From contig NZ_JAHCDD010000017.1 of the NCBI RefSeq assembly GCF_018413525.1, positions 1 through 64,000 on the forward strand: 64,000 nucleotides of DNA. The letters are read 5' to 3'. Shown here one piece after another: positions 41,920 to 49,438 of the stretch. Each line of letters opens with the position of its first letter. The first letter of the stretch is position 1. The notes beneath the pieces were generated by a model. That model ran no database searches and was not told where the DNA came from. It was given only the letters and a program-made list of their open reading frames with translations. Both the position numbers and the translations under genes were made by a program. Source of the stretch: Acidovorax sp. CCYZU-2555 (GTDB taxonomy: Bacteria; Pseudomonadota; Gammaproteobacteria; Burkholderiales; Burkholderiaceae_C).

Positions 41920-42704
41920 ACGCGCCGGCCGCATTGCAGGCGCGCGACATCGGCTGGGGCACACGCGGCACGCGAATTGTCGAACGTGTGAGCCTCGAAG
42001 TGCAGCCCGGCGAGATGCTGGGGCTGATCGGGCCCAACGGTTCGGGCAAATCCACGGTTCTGCGATTGCTGTCGGGCATTCTCGCGCCCACCATCGGCGA
42101 AGTGCTGCTCGACGGCCAGTCGCTGCGCGCCCTGCCGCGCCGGGCGCTGGCGCGCCAGCTGGCGTTTGTCTCGCAGATGGCCGATACGCAAGATGCGATC
42201 GATGTCTGGGATGCGGTGGAACTGGGGCGCACGCCCTGGTTGTCGGCGCTGCAGCCGCTGTCGGCCGAAGACGGCCGCATCGTGCGCGCGGCGCTGGCCG
42301 CCGTGGGGCTGGAGCACAAGCAGCGCAGCGCCTGGAGCACGCTGTCGGGCGGCGAACGCCAGCGCGTGCATATCGCGCGTGCACTGGCCCAGCAGCCCGG
42401 CGTACTGCTGCTCGACGAGCCCACCAACCATCTCGACATCCACCAGCAGCTGTCGCTGATGCAGCTGGTGCGCGGCCTGCCCATCACCAAGGTGGTGGCG
42501 CTGCACGATCTCAATCAGGCGCTGGCCTGCGACCGGCTGGCCGTGATGTGCGCCGGCCGGCTCGTGGCCCAGGGCACGCCGCGCGAGATTCTCACGCCCG
42601 CGCTGCTGCAGGACATTTTCAAGGTACAGGTCTCCGAACTGGTCGATCCCCAGGACGGCGCGCGTGTGCTGCGTTTCAAACCTCTGGACTCCGCTTTCCC
42701 ATGA
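41916..42704 (+). CDS. ABC transporter ATP-binding protein (FecE/BtuD type)
   Basis: ATPase of 262 aa. Walker A GPNGSGKSTVLRLL, Q-loop FVSQMADTQDAID, signature LSGGERQRVHIARALA, Walker B GVLLLDEPTNHLD and switch VVALHDLNQALA are complete. ATG 41916 overlaps the permease stop, and the ATPase stop overlaps the pseudoazurin start, so the genes are translationally coupled. It powers the importer encoded by the two preceding genes. Confidence 0.95.
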   Translation: MNAPAALQARDIGWGTRGTRIVERVSLEVQPGEMLGLIGPNGSGKSTVLRLLSGILAPTIGEVLLDGQSLRALPRRALARQLAFVSQMADTQDAIDVWDAVELGRTPWLSALQPLSAEDGRIVRAALAAVGLEHKQRSAWSTLSGGERQRVHIARALAQQPGVLLLDEPTNHLDIHQQLSLMQLVRGLPITKVVALHDLNQALACDRLAVMCAGRLVAQGTPREILTPALLQDIFKVQVSELVDPQDGARVLRFKPLDSAFP

Positions 42705-43144
42705 AACTTTTCACGCTTGCCCGTCTGGGCGCTGTTTGCCTGAGCCTGTCGGCCGCCGGCGCGGCCTGGGCCGAAACCTTTGAAGTCAAGATGCTCAACC
42801 GCGGCGCCTCGGGCCCCATGGTCTACGAGCCCGAATTCATCCAGCTCCAACCCGGCGACAAACTCAAGTTCCTGGCCAGCAGCAGCGGCCACGATGCGGT
42901 CTCCATCGATGGCATGGCGCCTGCGGGGGCCAAGCCCTTCAAGGGCAAGATCAACGAAGAGATCGAAGTGACATTCACCGAAGCCGGCATCTACGGCATC
43001 AAATGCCTGCCGCATTACGCGATGGGCATGGTGATGCTGGTGCAGGTCGGCGATGCGCCACTGTCCGTGCTGAAGGTTCCGGCCGAAGCGCCCGAGCGCG
43101 CGCAAAAACGTTTCCAGGAAATTGCCGCGCGCGCCGCGCGCTGA
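42701..43144 (+). CDS. Pseudoazurin (type 1 blue copper protein)
   Basis: Periplasmic cupredoxin (147 aa with signal peptide LARLGAVCLSLSAAGAAWA). All four type 1 copper ligands of pseudoazurins are visible: His in SSGHDAVS, and Cys, His and Met in GIKCLPHYAMGM with the exact family spacing. Pseudoazurins shuttle single electrons, classically to nitrite reductase. Here the gene is coupled by ATGA overlap to an ABC transporter ATPase and lies 6 bp before a porin gene in a cobalamin-riboswitch operon, an unusual setting. A role in metal redox handling during uptake is only an inference. Confidence 0.93.
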   Translation: MKLFTLARLGAVCLSLSAAGAAWAETFEVKMLNRGASGPMVYEPEFIQLQPGDKLKFLASSSGHDAVSIDGMAPAGAKPFKGKINEEIEVTFTEAGIYGIKCLPHYAMGMVMLVQVGDAPLSVLKVPAEAPERAQKRFQEIAARAAR

Positions 43145-43149
43145 CCACC

Positions 43150-44481
43150 ATGACACTGAATAAATTGTCTTTGGGCGCCAGCAGCGCCGCACTGCTGTGC
43201 TTTGTCGGCCCGGCGCTGGCCGGCGCGCAGGACACGGCCACGGGCTTTGTCGCGGGCGCGCATCTGCAGTTGCAAAACCGCTATGTCTTCGAGCAGCTCG
43301 ATTACCGCCACGGCAGCAGCTTTCGCGCCACCAATGGCGAGCGCGGCAAAACCCAGGTGCGCGAATCGGGCTATGGCTTGATGCTCAACTACCAGTCGGG
43401 CTACACGCAAGGCCTGATCGGCCTGGGCCTCGACGCCCATGCCTATGGCGGCATCAATCTGGGCACCGAGGCCGATGCCGCACGCGCCACGCCGCGCTAT
43501 GTCGCCAAGGACGGGCAGGACCTTGCCAGCAGCTTTGGCCGCGCGGGCGCGGCGCTCAAGCTGCGCGTGTCATCGACCGAGTTGAAGATCGGCGAAATGC
43601 GCACGCGCAATCCCATCTTCCATTCGTCCGACACCCGTCTGCTGCCCGAAACCAATCGCGGCTGGCAGATCACCAGCGCCGACATCCCCACGCTGGCGCT
43701 GCAGGCCGGGCGCTTCACGGCCTGGGCCGACCGCAACAGCCGCAAGAACGGCGGCGATCTGCTGGCGAACTACTCGGGCGCGAACGCCGATGCCTTCAGC
43801 TTCGCGGGCGGGGCCTGGACCACGCCCGTGAAGAACTGGAGCCTGAGCAGCTACATGGGCCAGTACGAAGACCACTGGAACACCTGGTATCTGGGCAGCT
43901 TCTACAAGCATGAGCTTGCGCCCCGGCAATCGCTGGCGTTCAACTTCAATCTGTACCGCAACCGCGACACCGGCGCGGCGCGCGCCGGCCAGGTCAACAA
44001 CACCACGTTCAGCCTGATGACGTCCTATGCGACGGGCGTGCACAAGTTCGGCCTGGGCTACCAGAAAGTCAATGGCGACACGCCGTTCGACTATGTGAAC
44101 CGCGGCTCGATCTGGCTCGAGAATGCAATGCAGCTGTCGGACTTCAACGGCGCGAACGAAGCTTCTTGGCAAGTGAAGTACGACATCGATCTGGCGACGC
44201 TGGTGACCCCGGGCCTGAGCGCGGGCGTGGCCTATACGCGCGGCTCGGGCGTCGATTACAGCCGCCTGACCAGCGTCTATCGCAACTACCTGGGCTATTC
44301 AGGCTCCCAGGGCAAGCATTGGGAGCGCGACATGCTGCTGCGCTACACCGTGCAACAGGGCGCCGCCAAGGGCCTGGCGCTGCAACTGCGCTATGGCGTG
44401 CACCGCGTGAACCAGGCTCAGGGCGAGGCCAATATCGACCAGATCCGTTTGCTGGCGGAAATGCCGGTTCAGCTGTTCTGA
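43150..44481 (+). CDS. OprD family outer membrane porin
   Basis: Outer-membrane beta-barrel of 443 aa with a signal peptide (LGASSAALLCFVGPALAGA). OprD-family traits are GFVAGAHLQLQNRYVFEQLDYRHG, RESGYGLMLNYQSGYTQGLIGLGLDAHAYGG, a charged KLRVSSTELKIGEMR strand, NPIFHSSDTRLLPETNRGWQI, and an aromatic C-terminus (AEMPVQLF). OprD porins take up basic amino acids, small carboxylates or metal complexes by diffusion. It is the last gene of the riboswitch-controlled operon, where a TonB-dependent BtuB would be expected. Confidence 0.92.
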   Translation: MTLNKLSLGASSAALLCFVGPALAGAQDTATGFVAGAHLQLQNRYVFEQLDYRHGSSFRATNGERGKTQVRESGYGLMLNYQSGYTQGLIGLGLDAHAYGGINLGTEADAARATPRYVAKDGQDLASSFGRAGAALKLRVSSTELKIGEMRTRNPIFHSSDTRLLPETNRGWQITSADIPTLALQAGRFTAWADRNSRKNGGDLLANYSGANADAFSFAGGAWTTPVKNWSLSSYMGQYEDHWNTWYLGSFYKHELAPRQSLAFNFNLYRNRDTGAARAGQVNNTTFSLMTSYATGVHKFGLGYQKVNGDTPFDYVNRGSIWLENAMQLSDFNGANEASWQVKYDIDLATLVTPGLSAGVAYTRGSGVDYSRLTSVYRNYLGYSGSQGKHWERDMLLRYTVQQGAAKGLALQLRYGVHRVNQAQGEANIDQIRLLAEMPVQLF

Positions 44482-44602
44482 TCGAAGGCGCTCTGTTGAG
44501 CACAGGGAAAGATCGAGAATGCATCTACCCTCGTGAGGGCCTCGCCGCACTCCAATCGGTGGCTGAGATACCATGTATTTCAGCAGATATCAAGGAGGCA
44601 GT

Positions 44603-44890
44603 ATGGCGTCTACCAGCATGGTCCACTTTCGCGTGGACGAAGCACTTAGGGCACAAGCGACGGAGACGCTGGCGGCCATGGGACTTACTGTCTCCGATGC
44701 GGTTCGCCTGTTTCTGACACGTGTGGTGGCAGAACAGGAACTGCCTTTTGCTCTCAAGGTGCCTAACGCCGCCACTCAGGCTGCGATGCAAGAGGCCGGC
44801 GAGATCATCGGAAGCCGTCGCGCGCGCTTCGAAAACGCGGATACATTGAACGATGCACTTGAAAAAGCCAGCCGCCAGCAAACGGCTTGA
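44603..44890 (+). CDS. RelB/DinJ family antitoxin, no adjacent toxin
   Basis: Small protein (95 aa) of the RelB/DinJ type II antitoxin family. The N-terminal ribbon-helix-helix reads VHFRVDEALRAQATETLAAMGLTVSDAVRLFLTRVVAEQELPFAL, closely patterned on DinJ, followed by an acidic/basic C-terminal toxin-binding tail. AAGGAGG 5 nt before ATG 44603 gives a strong ribosome site. A RelE/YafQ toxin would normally follow at once, but the next gene is on the other strand and no toxin-like frame is present, so it appears to be an orphan. Confidence 0.88.
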   Translation: MASTSMVHFRVDEALRAQATETLAAMGLTVSDAVRLFLTRVVAEQELPFALKVPNAATQAAMQEAGEIIGSRRARFENADTLNDALEKASRQQTA

Positions 44891-44901
44891 TTGATTTTTT
44901 T
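44870..44901 (+). terminator. Possible terminator at the antitoxin 3' end
   Basis: Arms AGCCG (44870-44874) and CGGCT (44883-44887) overlap the last codons, followed by seven T residues at 44895-44901. The stem is short and the T run is 7 nt away, so the call is tentative. Confidence 0.4.
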
Positions 44902-44903
44902 GA

Positions 44904-46019
44904 CTAGACGGGGCGTTTCGGTGCGGCAAGCATGAAGTCGTACGGTCCCTGGGCCTCGCGCAGCAGCAGCGCGCGCTTGCGCTCCAGGCCCCAGCGGTAG
45001 CCTGACAGATTGCCGTCGCTGCGCAGCACGCGGTGGCAGGGAATCGCCACCGCGAGCGGGTTGGCGCCGCAGGCGCTGCCCACGGCGCGCACCGCCTTGG
45101 GCGAGCCTATGCGCGCCGCGAGTTCGGCATAGCTCACGGTGCTGCCCGGCGGAATCTCGCGCAGCGCCTGCCACACGCGCTCCTGAAAGGCCGTGCCGCG
45201 CACATCGAGCGGCAGTTGCAGGCCCAGCGACGGTTCCTCGATCAAGCCCACGACCTGGGCCACCTGCTGCTCGAAGCCCGCGTCGGCACCTATCAGAATG
45301 GCCTTGGGGAAACGGTCCTGTAGATCGTGCAGCAGCGCTTCGGGGTCGTCGCCCAGCAGGATGGCGCAGATGCCGCGCGCGCTTTGCGCGACCAGGATGG
45401 CGCCCAGCGAACATTGGCCCAGCGCAAAGTGGATTTCGGCGCCCGCGCCGCCATCGCGAAAGGAGCGCGCCGCCATGCCCAGCCGCTGGTCCGCCGTCGC
45501 ATAGAAGCGGCTGCTCGACTGAAAGCCCGCGCCGTAGATCGCGTCGGTCACGGAGGCCTGGGGCGCGGCGAGCTGGGCGCGCAGCCGGCGCGCACGCGCG
45601 GCCAGCGCATAGGCCTTGGGCGTGAGCCCGGTCTCGGCCTTGAACAGGCGGTGGAAATGGAAGGCGCTGAGTCCCGCCTGGGCAGCCAATTGCTCCAGCG
45701 TGGGTGCGGTATCGGCGGCGTCCATGGACGCGCAGGCCGCGGCCACCAGCTCGGCGCGCGCCGCGGCGGCCAGCGTCTGGTCGCCCTGGGCGCGGCGGCT
45801 GGCACGAAACCCCGCGGCTTCGGCCTGCTGCGCGCTGTCGAAGAAGCGCACATTCTCGCGCCGCGGCAGCCGGGTCGCGGCGCTGGGCCGGCAGTAGACG
45901 CCCGTGGTCTGCACCGCATAGACAAAATGCGCATCGGCCCGCGCATCGCGTGCCTGCACCGCCTGCCAGCGCTGGGCTTCGCTCGCATAGCGCGCGGTGT
46001 CGGGGTGGGTGGGATGCAT
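44904..46019 (-). CDS. ada: Ada-like methylated-DNA repair regulator with degenerate N-terminal zinc site
   Basis: Protein of 371 aa combining an Ada-type N-terminal domain, an AraC helix-turn-helix region (LEQLAAQAGLSAFHFHRLFKAETGLTPKAYALA) and a C-terminal O6-methylguanine-DNA methyltransferase with the active site IPCHRVLRSDGNLSGYRWG. The N-terminal domain keeps the methyl-accepting Cys43 (TTGVYCRPS). The other zinc cysteines are replaced: Ala47 for the second, and FRASRRA where FRPCKRC is usual. Methyl-phosphotriester sensing is therefore doubtful while the O6-methylguanine repair domain looks intact. Start ATG 46019. A 15-bp perfect inverted repeat lies just upstream. Confidence 0.9.
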   Translation of the reverse strand: MHPTHPDTARYASEAQRWQAVQARDARADAHFVYAVQTTGVYCRPSAATRLPRRENVRFFDSAQQAEAAGFRASRRAQGDQTLAAAARAELVAAACASMDAADTAPTLEQLAAQAGLSAFHFHRLFKAETGLTPKAYALAARARRLRAQLAAPQASVTDAIYGAGFQSSSRFYATADQRLGMAARSFRDGGAGAEIHFALGQCSLGAILVAQSARGICAILLGDDPEALLHDLQDRFPKAILIGADAGFEQQVAQVVGLIEEPSLGLQLPLDVRGTAFQERVWQALREIPPGSTVSYAELAARIGSPKAVRAVGSACGANPLAVAIPCHRVLRSDGNLSGYRWGLERKRALLLREAQGPYDFMLAAPKRPV

Positions 46020-46061
46020 ACGGATTCCTTGAAGAACGGGGACTGGCTGCACGATAGCGCT

Positions 46062-46101
46062 GAATTCCACCGCAAGCACTCCGAATCTTGCGGTGGAATT
46101 C
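46062..46101. repeat. Perfect 15-bp inverted repeat between ada and the VOC gene
   Basis: GAATTCCACCGCAAG (46062-46076) and CTTGCGGTGGAATTC (46087-46101) are exact reverse complements around a 10-base spacer. It lies 43 bp before ada and 105 bp before the VOC gene, which diverge from here. It could be an operator or a cruciform; no T run suggests a terminator. Confidence 0.85.
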
Positions 46102-46206
46102 TGTGCGTCGCGGCAATCTCCCTGCTGGGGCCACGGCCCGGCGTGACATGGGGGACGGTAGCGCTTGAAAATGCAGGCTCCGATGCCACTGATGAGGAGC
46201 CTCGCC

Positions 46207-46686
46207 ATGATTCCCAAGACCACCATCTGTCTCTGGTACGACGGTACGGCCGAAGAAGCCGCGCAGTTCTATGCCGCTACCTTCCCCGACAGCGCGGTGC
46301 AGCGCGTGTACCGCGCGCCCAGCGACTACCCGTCGGGCAAGCAAGGCGATGTGCTCACGGTGGATTTCACCGTCGCCGGCATTCCCTGCATGGGCCTCAA
46401 TGGCGGCCCGGCATTCAAGCACAGCGAAGCGTTCTCGTTCCAGATCGCGACCGATGACCAGGAGGAAACCGACAGGCTGTGGAATGCCATCGTCGGCAAT
46501 GGCGGCCAGGAAAGCGAATGCGGCTGGTGCAAGGACCGCTGGGGCGTGTCCTGGCAGATCACGCCGCGCGTGCTGACCGAGGCGATTGCCGACCCCGACC
46601 CGGCCGTGGCCCAGCGCGCGTTCGCGGCCATGATGACCATGCGCAAGATCGATGTCGCGGCGATAGAAGCCGCGCGCCGCGGCTAG
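46207..46686 (+). CDS. VOC family protein (PhnB/3-demethylubiquinone methyltransferase-like fold)
   Basis: Protein of 159 aa with the PhnB-type vicinal-oxygen-chelate fold: TTICLWYDGTAEEAAQFYAATFPDS at the N-terminus, PCMGLNGGPAFKHSEAFSFQIATDDQEETDRLW, and GWCKDRWGVSWQITPRVL near the C-terminus. GAGGAG 7 nt before ATG 46207 sets the start. Members are often of unknown function despite the methyltransferase-like name. It diverges from ada. Confidence 0.9.
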   Translation: MIPKTTICLWYDGTAEEAAQFYAATFPDSAVQRVYRAPSDYPSGKQGDVLTVDFTVAGIPCMGLNGGPAFKHSEAFSFQIATDDQEETDRLWNAIVGNGGQESECGWCKDRWGVSWQITPRVLTEAIADPDPAVAQRAFAAMMTMRKIDVAAIEAARRG

Positions 46687-46687
46687 C

Positions 46688-47503
46688 CTAGGCTTTCACG
46701 CGGTAGTGGTAGCCGTAGACCGTCGCAAAGCCCAGGCTTTCATACAGCTGGCGCGCGCGCGCATTGGCCGCGGCCACCTGCAGGTCGGTATGCGTCGCGC
46801 CCTGTCGGGCGGCCCATTGCAGCAGGCCTTGCACCATTTGCCGCCCCAGGCCCTGGCCGCGGTGGTCGGGGTGGACCAGCACTTCATACAGGCCCACCGC
46901 GTCGCGCTCGAGCACCGCCAGGCCCCAGGCCAGTGCCCGGCCGTCGCGCTGCAGCGATGCATACGCGCAGCGCATGCCTATGGACTCCAGAATCCTTCGG
47001 TGCGGCAGCTGCTGTTCGGGCGGGTGCACGCTGGCCGCGCAATAGCTTTCGAGCCAGACGGCCTCCAGCTGTGAGTCGAACTGCAGATGGCCGTTTGCGG
47101 CGGGCTGATCATAGTCCTGCGTCGCACGCTGCATCAATTGCGAGGGGTCGACGAGGCGATAGCCGCGCGCCTGCAGCAGCGCATCGACGCCGCCATCGGC
47201 CAGAGGGCTCAGTCGAAAGATGCTGGGCAGCTGCTGGCGCGCATAGTGGGCTTCGACGTGTTCCAGCAATTGCGGCGTGAGCGCGGCGCCGGGCTGCAGC
47301 GCATTCGCGGAGTTGGCGCGCTTGGTATAGCCGCCCGCGCTACGCAGCAGCCAGTCGCCGACCACGGCATTGCGCGGCGCGGGCCAGGCGTTGAAGCTGC
47401 GTTGTTCGAGCTGCTGCACGCTGGCCGCGCCCGCGTGGGGCAGGGAGCTGCACAAGGGCAGCCGGGTTTCAGGAAGGGCGTAGGGCGAGAAGGCGTGGTC
47501 CAT
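46688..47503 (-). CDS. GNAT family N-acetyltransferase
   Basis: Acetyltransferase of 271 aa. The N-terminal half (SFNAWPAPRNAVVGDWLLRSAGGYTKRANS) is a pattern of two-lobed GNAT proteins. The C-terminal catalytic lobe has GLYEVLVHPDHRGQGLGRQMVQGLLQWA and ARARQLYESLGF, the acetyl-CoA pyrophosphate loop and the alpha-4 helix. It is convergent with the VOC gene, with one base between stops, and follows an alpha/beta hydrolase on the same strand. The substrate is unknown. Confidence 0.9.
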   Translation of the reverse strand: MDHAFSPYALPETRLPLCSSLPHAGAASVQQLEQRSFNAWPAPRNAVVGDWLLRSAGGYTKRANSANALQPGAALTPQLLEHVEAHYARQQLPSIFRLSPLADGGVDALLQARGYRLVDPSQLMQRATQDYDQPAANGHLQFDSQLEAVWLESYCAASVHPPEQQLPHRRILESIGMRCAYASLQRDGRALAWGLAVLERDAVGLYEVLVHPDHRGQGLGRQMVQGLLQWAARQGATHTDLQVAAANARARQLYESLGFATVYGYHYRVKA

Positions 47504-47527
47504 GGGCAGGGGGCCGCGCCACGGCGA

Positions 47528-48331
47528 TCAGGCCGGGCAATGGCGTTTCAAAAATGCCAGGACATTCTCGTTGAATTCCTCGGGCTTCTCGAAATAGGCC
47601 GAGTGGCCGGCGTGCTCCACCACATGCAGTGCGCTGCCCGGCACCTGCTGCGCAAACGCCTGCATCACTTCGACCGGCACCAGCGGGTCTTCGCTGCCGA
47701 CGACAAACAGCGTGGGGCAGGCAATGCCGGCCAGCGCTTCGAGGGGCAGCAGATTGCGCGGCGCCATCAGTCCCGTGACCGCCGCGCCCCAGGCGTCGCT
47801 GTCGAACGCATGGGCGCTGGGATTGAAATGGTTGATCTGCGCATAAAGCGCGGCGCGGTCGGGGTGCTGCTCTATGAACCAACGGCCCAGCGAGCGCTGC
47901 TCCACCGTGAGCGCCTGCACCCGGGTCACGCGTTTGGCCATGGCGTCGAGCAATGCGGGATGGTTGATGGTCAGCGAAGTGTCGCAGGCGGCAAACGCCC
48001 AGAGCCGGTCGGCATGCTGCAGCGCCAGGCGCAGGCCCACCATGCCGCCCAGCGACTGGCCGATCACGGCCACGCGTTCGACCGTCTCGGCATCGAGCAC
48101 GGCGATTGCGTCGGCGACAAACAGCGCAAATTCGAACTCATCGAGCGGCGCGACGGAGCGGCCGAAGCAGCGCAAGTCCATGGTGATGCAGCTGAAATCG
48201 CGCGCGAACTGCGGCAGCTGTTGCCACCAGGTCGCGGCGTTCGAGCCCGCGCCATGGCAAAACAGCAGGGCCGGGCCCTGGCCGTGGCGTTCGTAATAGA
48301 TCTTGCGGCCGTGGGAAACAACAAAAGGCAT
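47528..48331 (-). CDS. Alpha/beta fold hydrolase
   Basis: Hydrolase of 267 aa with the triad visible: Ser in GQSLGGMVG (about residue 96), Asp in VGSEDPLVP and His in EHAGHSAYFEKPEEF. The oxyanion region is LLFCHGAGSNAATWW. The architecture resembles 3-oxoadipate enol-lactonase (PcaD) and related esterases. It lies 21 bp after a Bug receptor gene on the same strand, so hydrolase and receptor are probably co-transcribed and may serve the same ester or lactone substrate. Confidence 0.9.
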   Translation of the reverse strand: MPFVVSHGRKIYYERHGQGPALLFCHGAGSNAATWWQQLPQFARDFSCITMDLRCFGRSVAPLDEFEFALFVADAIAVLDAETVERVAVIGQSLGGMVGLRLALQHADRLWAFAACDTSLTINHPALLDAMAKRVTRVQALTVEQRSLGRWFIEQHPDRAALYAQINHFNPSAHAFDSDAWGAAVTGLMAPRNLLPLEALAGIACPTLFVVGSEDPLVPVEVMQAFAQQVPGSALHVVEHAGHSAYFEKPEEFNENVLAFLKRHCPA

Positions 48332-48352
48332 GGCGGTCAGTGGTGGTTGGAA

Positions 48353-49324
48353 TCAGTTGGCTTTGATGTTCAGGCTCTTGGTGAGCTGTATCCAGCGCTG
48401 GGCGTCGCTGCGCACCAGATCGCTGAACTGCGCGGCGCTCATCGTCATCGGCGTCATGCCGTCGTTCTCCAGGCGGGTGCGCAGCGCGGGCCTGGCCAGG
48501 CTGGCCTCCATGGCCGCGTTGATCTTCTGCACGATGGCCGGCGGCGTGCCCTTGGGCGCCGACAGGCCCACCCAGGAACTGACGGTCATCTGCGAAAAAC
48601 CCAGTTCCTCGAACGTGGGCACATCGGGGTAGGCCGGGTTGCGCTGGGCCGTGGACACCGCGAGCAGCTTGAGCTTGCCGGCCTTGATATGCGGGATGGC
48701 GGTGTTCGGCGGCACGACGATCACCGAGACCACGCCGCCCAGCACGTCCTGCAGCGCGGGCGCGCCGCCCTTGTAGGGCACATGCATCAGCTGGATATCG
48801 GCGCTGCGCTGCAGCAGCTCGACCAGCAGATGGCCGGTGCTGCCCGCGCCCGAACTCGCGTAGTTGATCTTGCCGGGCTCGGCCTTGGCCTTGGCGATCA
48901 GCTCGCGCATGGAGCCAAAGCCCGCGTCGTTGCGCACCACCAGCCATTGCGCGGCCGCGCCGATGGCGCCGATATGGCTGAAATCCTTGGCGATATCGAA
49001 GGGCAGGTTGTCGTAGACGCCCGCTGCAATCGTGTTGACCATGCCCGTCATGGTCAGCGTATAGCCGTCCGCTGGCGCCGCGGCGCCCACCTGCGCGCCA
49101 ATGATATTGCCCGCGCCGGGGCGGTTCTCCACCACCACGGGCTGCTTGAGCAGCTGCGACAACTCCTGGGCCAGCGGGCGCATGGTCGCGTCATAGGCGC
49201 CGCCGGGCGGGGTCGGCACGATCACGCGTATGGGGCGGCTGGGCCAGGTGTCGGCTTGGGCGAAGCTGGGCACGGCCAGAGCCAGGCCGGCAAGGGCCAG
49301 GCACGCACGGCGGATGGGGTTCAT
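48353..49324 (-). CDS. Bug-family tripartite tricarboxylate transporter substrate-binding protein
   Basis: Periplasmic receptor (323 aa). Signal peptide IRRACLALAGLALAVPSFAQA, then IRVIVPTPPGGAYDATMRPLAQEL, VVENRPGAGNIIGAQVG, DGYTLTMTGMVNT and HVPYKGGAPALQDVLGGVVSVI. It diverges from a LysR-type gene 115 bp away, with an evident LysR box between, and precedes the alpha/beta hydrolase. This is a typical regulator-receptor-hydrolase catabolic unit whose substrate is unknown. Confidence 0.93.
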   Translation of the reverse strand: MNPIRRACLALAGLALAVPSFAQADTWPSRPIRVIVPTPPGGAYDATMRPLAQELSQLLKQPVVVENRPGAGNIIGAQVGAAAPADGYTLTMTGMVNTIAAGVYDNLPFDIAKDFSHIGAIGAAAQWLVVRNDAGFGSMRELIAKAKAEPGKINYASSGAGSTGHLLVELLQRSADIQLMHVPYKGGAPALQDVLGGVVSVIVVPPNTAIPHIKAGKLKLLAVSTAQRNPAYPDVPTFEELGFSQMTVSSWVGLSAPKGTPPAIVQKINAAMEASLARPALRTRLENDGMTPMTMSAAQFSDLVRSDAQRWIQLTKSLNIKAN

Positions 49325-49420
49325 GGTTTGTCTCCTGTTGGTTGCACGTGGTCGTGCATTTCTATGAAGCCATCATCGGCGCCGCGGCCGGCCGCGCCAA
49401 ATTACTTTTGCGCTCCATGC

Positions 49421-49435
49421 ATTAGACTGACTAAT
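49421..49435. promoter_or_regulatory. LysR box between the Bug receptor and LysR genes
   Basis: ATTAG-ACTGA-CTAAT is a perfect interrupted palindrome fitting T-N11-A. It ends 3 bp before the LysR ATG, so binding there would repress the regulator's own gene and could activate the divergent receptor gene. The same arms occur at 59109-59123. Confidence 0.7.
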
Positions 49436-49438
49436 ACC

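Noticed and set aside
44573-44901. A toxin gene paired with the RelB/DinJ antitoxin
   Set aside because: The frame after the antitoxin stops at once and the region is taken by ada on the other strand. No RelE-like protein is visible.
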